Assembly (NCBI RefSeq): GCF_000003815.2
Contig: NC_049993.1
Coordinates: forward strand, 16,574,897-16,638,896
Reading direction: 5' to 3'
From: Branchiostoma floridae
Taxonomy: Eukaryota; Chordata; Leptocardii; Amphioxiformes; Branchiostomatidae
Length of the DNA stretch: 64,000 nt
The position numbers were made by a program, and so were the translations under genes. Below, piece by piece: positions 57,608 through 64,000 of this stretch (its first letter is position 1; each line of letters opens with the position of its first letter). Under the pieces are notes generated by a model, which worked only from the letters and a program-made list of their open reading frames with translations, was not told where the DNA came from and did not search any database.

Positions 57608-60600
57608 ATGTATATCAAGGAAATCGTGATCGATGGCTTCAAGTCGTACGCCCAGCGGACGGTTGTGAGCGGATTTGACCCGCTGTTCAACGCTATCACC
57701 GGTCTGAACGGGAGCGGCAAGTCCAACATTCTCGACTCCATCTGTTTTCTGCTGGGCATCTCCAACCTTTCTCAGGTAACTTCGCAGCGGACGTTCGAGA
57801 TATGACAAGAACGACAACGCTTCTCCCTCAAGACTATGCTATAAATCCGAAACTAAGCTTTCAGGAGACAAGTAACCTTAACGTTATATTACAAAACTTT
57901 ATATTACAAAACTTTGGATGTGGAGAAATATAAGCCAAGGCTTGCGGCAAATTTATAGCCCAGAAAAACAAATTATAATTGTTATCATTTGATTAAAAAA
58001 AATCTGACAGCTCATGATACCAGAAGAACAGAACGAGGATGTACAATGAATAAATGATTTCTTACAAACCCTTCAACCTATAATATTATGGTAGTTTTTT
58101 GTACATGAAAGAATAGCATAAATCTTTTGCAGCATTACCTGCTACTACTAGGATAATTTTTAAACAACCAATTGTATGTGTGAATTTATTTCAATTATAA
58201 TGTCCGATATTATGACGGTGACATCAAACTGGTGTTCTGCCTTCTATCTCTCTGAAAATCTCAATAAAGTTATGAATAATTGAATTTTGAGATATACAGT
58301 GACATCCCTGATGATATACTTTCACCCGTAAAGATTGGTAACAATGATAGATTTTCCCTATCTTGCCCAGGTGCGTGCAGGCAGCCTTCAGGAGCTGGTC
58401 TACAAGAGCGGCCAGGCCGGCGTAACCAAGGCAACCGTCACCATAACCTTCGACAACACCGACAAGAAGCAGAGCCCTGTGGGATACGAGTCGTACGATG
58501 AGATCACCGTCTCCAGACAGGTTGGACAGATTTGTAAATAGCTGTGTTGAATAGACCCCTTTCCAACCTAGAGATGGTGGCACAAATCTACTGGAAAATT
58601 CACAACCAACACTACAGGATTGTGCTTGAATCACACACTCACCCACTATCCGATTTAGCGTCCGTTGTTCCCTGTCTTGCAAGGGTTGGACATTGCAGGA
58701 AGTCGTTTAGGTCTGATTTGTGCAAAATTGTGCTTAAGTTGTGCTAAAATGACGGTCGGACAGTAATTACTTATTGCAATAGTAATTACTAATTGTTATA
58801 ATGCTATCTTCTATATGTTTTTATAAAAGTAGCCAGGAATTGAACCAGTATAATAATTTCTCAATGCTCTGTATGCTAGCTTAGCCAAAGTCCAAGCCAC
58901 TGACTTGGACATTCAACACAATTTATTTCTAATATTACTCAGAATAAAACCCTTCTCTTCTCCCCAGGTTGTGATTGGTGGGCGTAACAAGTACCTGATC
59001 AACGGCAGCAATGCCAGCAACACCCGAGTGCAGGACCTCTTCCACTCTGTGGGCCTCAACATCAACAACCCTCACTTTCTCATCATGCAGGTGAGCACGC
59101 GGTTGCCATAGCAACTGTTGCCATGGTTACAATCACATTCACTCGTGAACTCATTCTCAGTCCCATAGCTAGTCACAGCTACTCAGTTAGGTTAGGCCGG
59201 TTTGTCCACAAAGGTTCTCTATCCTCTTGCAGATGTGAAATGTAAGACAAAAATGTATAAAATCTGCACAGCAATCCTCTTTGTGGTACTGTGACAATAT
59301 GTACATTTCTTGCATGTTTTTTCTCAGGCCGCACACACGATGAAGGTGTTTGTTTCTTGCTATCTAAGTAGGTTTTTAACCCCCAGTGAGCTCATTTTAC
59401 ATTTTAGTACTGCAACAATGTGCACATTTCTTGCCTGTGTTATTCTCAGGGACGCATCACGAAGGTGTTTGTTTCCAGCCATCTAAGAGATCCTGATGGT
59501 CCGGACTGAGGACAAAAAAATAAGATAAATACCAGTCAATTCAAGTGTATGTCTCCATCTATATCAAAGTTGGTTTTGGGTCCCCCTAGCAGTCTTTCTA
59601 GTAGTACTAACACTGCAATAATTCACACATTTCTTGCCCATGTTTTCCCCAGGGACGCATCACGAAGGTGCTGAACATGAAGCCGCCCGAGATCCTGTCC
59701 ATGATCGAGGAGGCTGCCGGGACCAGGATGTACGAGAGTAAGAAACAGTCGGCCCAGAAAACTATCGAGAAGAAGGATGCCAAACTCACTGAGATCAACA
59801 CTGTAAGTTTACTTGGCAGGACTGTTTAGTAATGCATTGGCAGGCAGCAAGTGTGGACTGTGGTGTTGAGCGAAAGCAGATTGTTCGGCTCAGGATCAAG
59901 TGGTCCCGGGTTCGAACCCAGTTTTCCTTTCTCCACCCACCTGGTGTAAAAATAGGTACATGACTTCGGTTTTGGAAGTAAAAGGTGGTGAAAAGCATCA
60001 ACTTCCAATACCGTGTCCTTACAGCATCAAAAAGTTTATTGGATCTTTCCATCTGCTCGTTGTATGTGACTGTTGAAATAAGTTACTAAACTTAAGTGCT
60101 CTGCCACATTGTCCTTGTCTGTCTGAATGCAAATAAAAAGTTTGGACTGGTCTAGCTTGTGGATACTTTGTTTAATTAGGGACCAAGAATTAGACTGTTA
60201 AATGTAGAGCTGTTTTACAGTTCTAAACGTGTGTTGTGAACCATCAATACCACTAGAAAATGAAGTACCAGTATGCCTCTTTTAAAGAAATTCTTGTGCG
60301 TTACTACCAGTAACTATGAATTGAATGAAGCTCTTCATTTCTTGTGCTACAAAGTATGTGTATATCAGGAAGTTGGTGCTGTTTTGTCACAATCGTTTTT
60401 TTTCTTTACAGATTCTTGAGGAAGAAATCAGTCCAACTCTAACTCGGTTGAAAGAGGTACGTTTTCCGTTGACTTTTGAAATAAATACAAAAGCCTATTA
60501 ATAAATATTATGTACGCAGGCGGGGCAAAAAGCGGTGTTCCAACTGCTAAATTTCAGGTTGCACAAGTTGCGCCAAGCAAAATGTGGTTGCCTTTGCAAG

Positions 60601-63600
60601 TGGTTATTTCAAGCACTCACTTATAGGGATGTGTGTGGAACTTGTCCCAATAAAGATATAAATGGCTCATAAAATGATTATATTCAAAAATATTATATTC
60701 GTACGGCAGGTAAAATTGCTTGTATATTACAATGTATATACTACCAGTGTGTTCTGGCCAAGGCCTGTCTACCCATCACAGCTTGTATGTCACTGGTGAC
60801 TGAAAGACATTTTTTGTTTTGTATTTTCCAGGAGCGCTCCAACTACCTTGAGTATCAGAAGGTCCTGCGTGAGATTGAGCACCTGTCACGCCTGCACGTG
60901 GCCTACCAGTTCTTCTGTGCAGAGGTTTGTCATATGGGATTATAAGTTATGTCAAATCGTACATGTTCATGTACTTCATTATTATAATATTAGTAAGTCT
61001 TCATTGAAGAGAATCATAGAGGGCTGGTTTGGCCTGTGCTCTGTGACACTTGTGTCGATATGAGCGGTCACTGTTGTTGTTTACATTCAGCCTGATTTAG
61101 CAGATTGGATTATTAATTGATATTCAAAATCTTGATTAATCAATTTGCCAAACACCTACTTCTTACCTGTCACTACATGTATGGCACCGTGACATGACAG
61201 TCACACGTATGAGACCATGTTACTCAAAATGTGAGAAAAGGCAGACTGTTATGTAGAAATGACTTGACAGACATTTTGTCTTAGAGTTAAGTTAGACTTC
61301 TCCCTTTCCAACATTCCCCAGGAAACTCAGAAGCGTTCTGCTGAGGAGCTGGCTGAGATCACAGACAACATCAAACAGTTCCAGCTGAGGCAGCAAGAAG
61401 TAAGACATATCTTCTACTCTTTATACTGCAAGCTACTAAGCTGAACATTGTACAGTATGTGTGTGTATCAAATTTTTTTGAAGTCCATGTTGAAGTTTTT
61501 AGCTGTCTTTGCTCACCTCTAATTTTTGGTCACTCATCCGTCGACTTTCGTCAGGAGGGGTGATTCAATTACTCTGAGTTGAATAAAGAATCTGGCAAGC
61601 AGTATCTGCCCCCGTCTCTGAGTGTTTCCTTGTTTAAAGTCCATTTGCTACACAGATTTCACCTTTAATGTCTTTGAATTTCTCATTTTGAAATCATGTT
61701 TTGATGTCGTCTACAGATTGACCAGAAGATTGCCAAAATCAACGAAGCAGTCCTGGAACTGGAGAAGAAAAGGGACGAGGTACTGACAGTTTCTCTGTGG
61801 CTGTAACTAGAGTTTTCTGTGCATACATGTACATGTAGTCTGTTGTCCATTATGTTGGGTGTTAGTGGATGATGTTACCGTGAATCTGTGCTGTCTCTTG
61901 GCTGCACTGGCTCATACTGTGTGTACACCTTTGTACGGAGGCTCCACTTACAGTAACTGTAGTTCAGCAAAAAGAGAAAACCTCAGCTTCAAAGAGAAAC
62001 TCTCTATGTAAGCCATTGGGGAGGAGAAGAGGGGAAGCATATGAAAATGCCCTCTACTTCTGTTCAGGCTTATGTTTTCTATAGTATAGCTCTAGTATAA
62101 GCAAAGAGAAAGTAGCAACCAAAAATGCAAGTACTATAACATACTACATGTACCTTTGACAGGAAACAGGCGGACAGATCCAGACCCTGGAAACTCGCCT
62201 GAGTGAGGAGCAGAAGGCTGATGCTAAAGCCCAGAGCAGCCTGGACAATAAGAAGGAGACCCTCAACTCAGAGAAGAAGAAGAAAAAAGACATCACCAAA
62301 AGCATTGATGAGGTGGGTTGGGTATAAAACAGTACTTTTTTTATTGGCATGCATTGTTTTGAACATGTAAACAGTTGTTTTACAAGAAAATTGTTTCTAA
62401 TACTGCATTGGGGTCTCAGGACGGTATTCCATGGATAGCAACTTTTACTTGTATCTTCATAGCAGGATAGATAGACCAATGTGTTTAGAGTATCGCTAAT
62501 TCAGAAGATTTCAAACACACAAATGTCGGCCAAAGCAAGGCAACTACAGGAAAATACATGCTGCTCGGCCAAAGAAAGAAAGACTTATGAACAGAATTAC
62601 TGGGGAAATATGGGGAAGTAATACACTAAGTAGTAAGTTTGCCACTGCTCTATCGTGTAGGGAAACCCATGCCCATTGAAAGAAAATCATTAAACATGTC
62701 GTCCAAAATACAATCTATAAACACGCACCCAGCAGATTTTGTGATACGAAAAAATTAATGTACAGGACTGGTGCATTTATTTAGGAGAAAAAAGTAAGTT
62801 GTTTGCACTTCCCCACAGGACCATGCAGCACTGAAAACAAAGGATAAGGAAGTTGAGAAGTTAGCAGCTGCCCAACAGAAGTTGGAGCAGCAGGCTAAGG
62901 AAGACTCAGACGCTCACACGGCTGCACAGAAACACTTCCAGGCCGTGTCTGCAGGGCTGAGCAGTAATGATGAAGGGGAGGACGCTACACTGGCGGAGCA
63001 GATGATGGGTCAGTTCAGTCATTGGTTGTTCATGGCTTGAAATACCACCTGCATCTGCAGGTTAGTGCAGGTAAAATTGGAGCTGTGCAGGTATTTCTGT
63101 TTTAAATATGCCCCTTTAGCTGGTGGACGCACAACCTACTAACAGTACTAGCTCGGAAAATAAAAAGGATAATACAAGAAATAGTTCCAGAGATATCAAC
63201 CCATCCTTGGTGTTTGAAATTCATTTTTTTCCCCAGAAGGACATGTGTGCTACAATGTAGCCGGGTGGCAAAAATTGAGTTGGTGTTTCTGATGATAATA
63301 TTTCATTCTGCAAAATGATTTTCAGCTGCAAAGAATGAAATCAGCAAGGTGGACACAGATACCAAGCAAGCGCAGATGAAGTGAGTACATGGAACTCAGA
63401 CTTTTGTATGTGTTGATATAAATAATGTTTGCATAGAAAAACTACCTATGTGTAATGAAATAAAACTAACTTTTAAAGAAAGGAGTAAGATTTATTTATG
63501 TTTAAACCTCCAGTCAGTTTATTTTGTCTAGTTGACCATAATGTTTTCTGACTGTTGCCCTGACTGTTGTTCTGTGTAATTATCATTTCAAAAACTGCAT

Positions 63601-63847
63601 AATTAACATAAGGCCTTGAATGAAACAAGTTGTCTAGTATACCATGGAGGGTAGTTTTGGTGGTAGACTCTTATTGCCATACAATGTAACTTTGTATCCA
63701 ACATCTTTTTTTTTCCAACTTCTAAGACTAAAGCATGCAGAGGAGGAAGTGAAGAAGAAACGTGCTGAGTTGAAGAAAACAGAAAAGAGTTATGAGAAGG
63801 ACAAGACAGCTTACGAAGCCATTCAGAAGAACCAAGAGAAACTAGAG
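57608..63847 (+). CDS. SMC2: Structural maintenance of chromosomes protein 2 (condensin), 5' part
   Basis: Twelve exons with matching phases: 57608-57775, 58371-58520, 58968-59090, 59653-59802, 60412-60456, 60832-60924, 61322-61399, 61717-61779, 62163-62312, 62819-63008, 63326-63380 and 63727-63847, about 462 residues; the rest lies past the right edge (family length about 1200). SMC2 pairs with SMC4 as the ATPase core of condensin, compacting mitotic chromosomes. N-terminal head: [20 protein letters not shown], Walker [10 protein letters not shown] (residues about 32-40), then [53 protein letters not shown] and EAAGTRMYE. From exon 5 on the sequence is the long coiled coil ([34 protein letters not shown]). 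Identity to vertebrate SMC2 is high throughout. The signature motif and Walker B lie in the missing C-terminal head. Intron 3 carries two extra copies of the exon 4 acceptor. Confidence 0.96.
59310..59652 (+). repeat. Duplicated exon-4 acceptors in SMC2 intron 3
   Basis: Two upstream copies of the true junction (TTTTCCCCAG/GGACGCATCACGAAGGTG at 59653): TTTTTTCTCAG/GCCGCACACACGATGAAG near 59328 and TTATTCTCAG/GGACGCATCACGAAGGTG near 59451. Each is preceded by the shared phrase ACATTTCTTGC. The copied exon part is 18 bases and then runs into TTTGTTTC instead of coding sequence. Confidence 0.8.
59839..59970 (+). mobile_element. tRNA-derived SINE-like element
   Basis: Has a clear RNA polymerase III B box (GGTTCGAACCC, 59919-59929) within GTCCCGGGTTCGAACCCAG, preceded by an A-box-like TGGTGTTGAGCG, then a body CTCCACCCACCTGGTGTAAA and CTTCGGTTTTGG shared in order with the element at 34121. 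No full cloverleaf was drawn, so a SINE is preferred to a tRNA gene. It lies in SMC2 intron 4. Confidence 0.55.
63031..63099. mobile_element. hAT-like MITE, 5' fragment (copy 3)
   Basis: CATGGCTTGAAATACCACCT, then GCATCTGCAGGTTAGTGCAG and GTAAAATTGGAGCTGTGC match the first 69 bases of the elements at 36859 and 39511. The remainder is missing. It lies in SMC2 intron 10. Confidence 0.7.
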
Positions 63848-64000
63848 GTCAGTAGTGTGTTTCCGATTTCTTCCCAATAACTTGTAAGCATGATGATTCC
63901 AATTTCTACATTATACCTAAAAAGTAAAAAATGCAGTCTGTACATCTTGATTATGTCCTATGTACATTGTACATTTTACATCCTGCTTGGAGTCTACATC

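Noticed and set aside
59839-59930. Possible tRNA gene with a clear B box
   Set aside because: No acceptor stem or complete cloverleaf seen, and the downstream body is shared with another SINE-like element at 34121.

Overview
Eukaryotic genomic DNA from an invertebrate chordate, most probably an amphioxus (Branchiostoma). The evidence is a set of intron-rich animal genes (an arginine kinase typical of invertebrates, PIF1, the MED25 ACID domain, DNAJC25, SMC2), a local burst of TRIM-NHL gene copies, and minisatellites that reiterate exon-intron junctions. To my recollection such junction arrays have been reported in amphioxus. All coding sequences were read by hand from GT-AG (one GC-AG) splice sites with reading phase checked; no similarity search was run.

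Layout. 0.08-3 kb: 5' part of an SLC17-type organic anion transporter (minus strand, continuing off the left edge). 7.2-10 kb: complete seven-exon arginine kinase of 357 codons (plus). 11.4-17.5 kb: a transposon graveyard, with two LINE endonuclease remnants, a LINE RT C-terminus carrying a nested LINE insertion with an 18-bp target duplication, and a CACTA/EnSpm transposase on the opposite strand. 17.7-19.35 kb: 3' exons of an uncharacterised gene. 19.9-27 kb: mostly gene-free, with a LINE tail, a G-rich block and a 383-bp tandem duplication whose coding-like tails diverge.

28.2-34.75 kb: complete ten-exon PIF1 helicase (plus, 624 codons) behind a CCAAT/CCAAT/TTTAAA promoter. 34.9-52.6 kb: a duplication-rich block containing extra copies of the PIF1 terminal exon, five TRIM-NHL copies or fragments (one nearly full-length with a frameshift, four broken), and the 3' nine exons of MED25 (minus). 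MED25's introns are packed with minisatellites and its 5' VWA half is not found here. 55.2-57.4 kb: complete DNAJC25 (minus). 57.6 kb to the right edge: SMC2 5' exons (plus), head-to-head with DNAJC25 across 170 bp.

The most interesting pattern is repeated duplication of splice junctions together with adjoining exon sequence, in MED25 (at least four introns), SMC2 (intron 3) and PIF1 (intron 9). Several copies keep usable splice consensus, and in PIF1 the extra acceptor would insert 24 codons in frame. The second theme is gene fragmentation by segmental duplication, giving RING-only and NHL-only TRIM remnants and partial PIF1 and MED25 ends.
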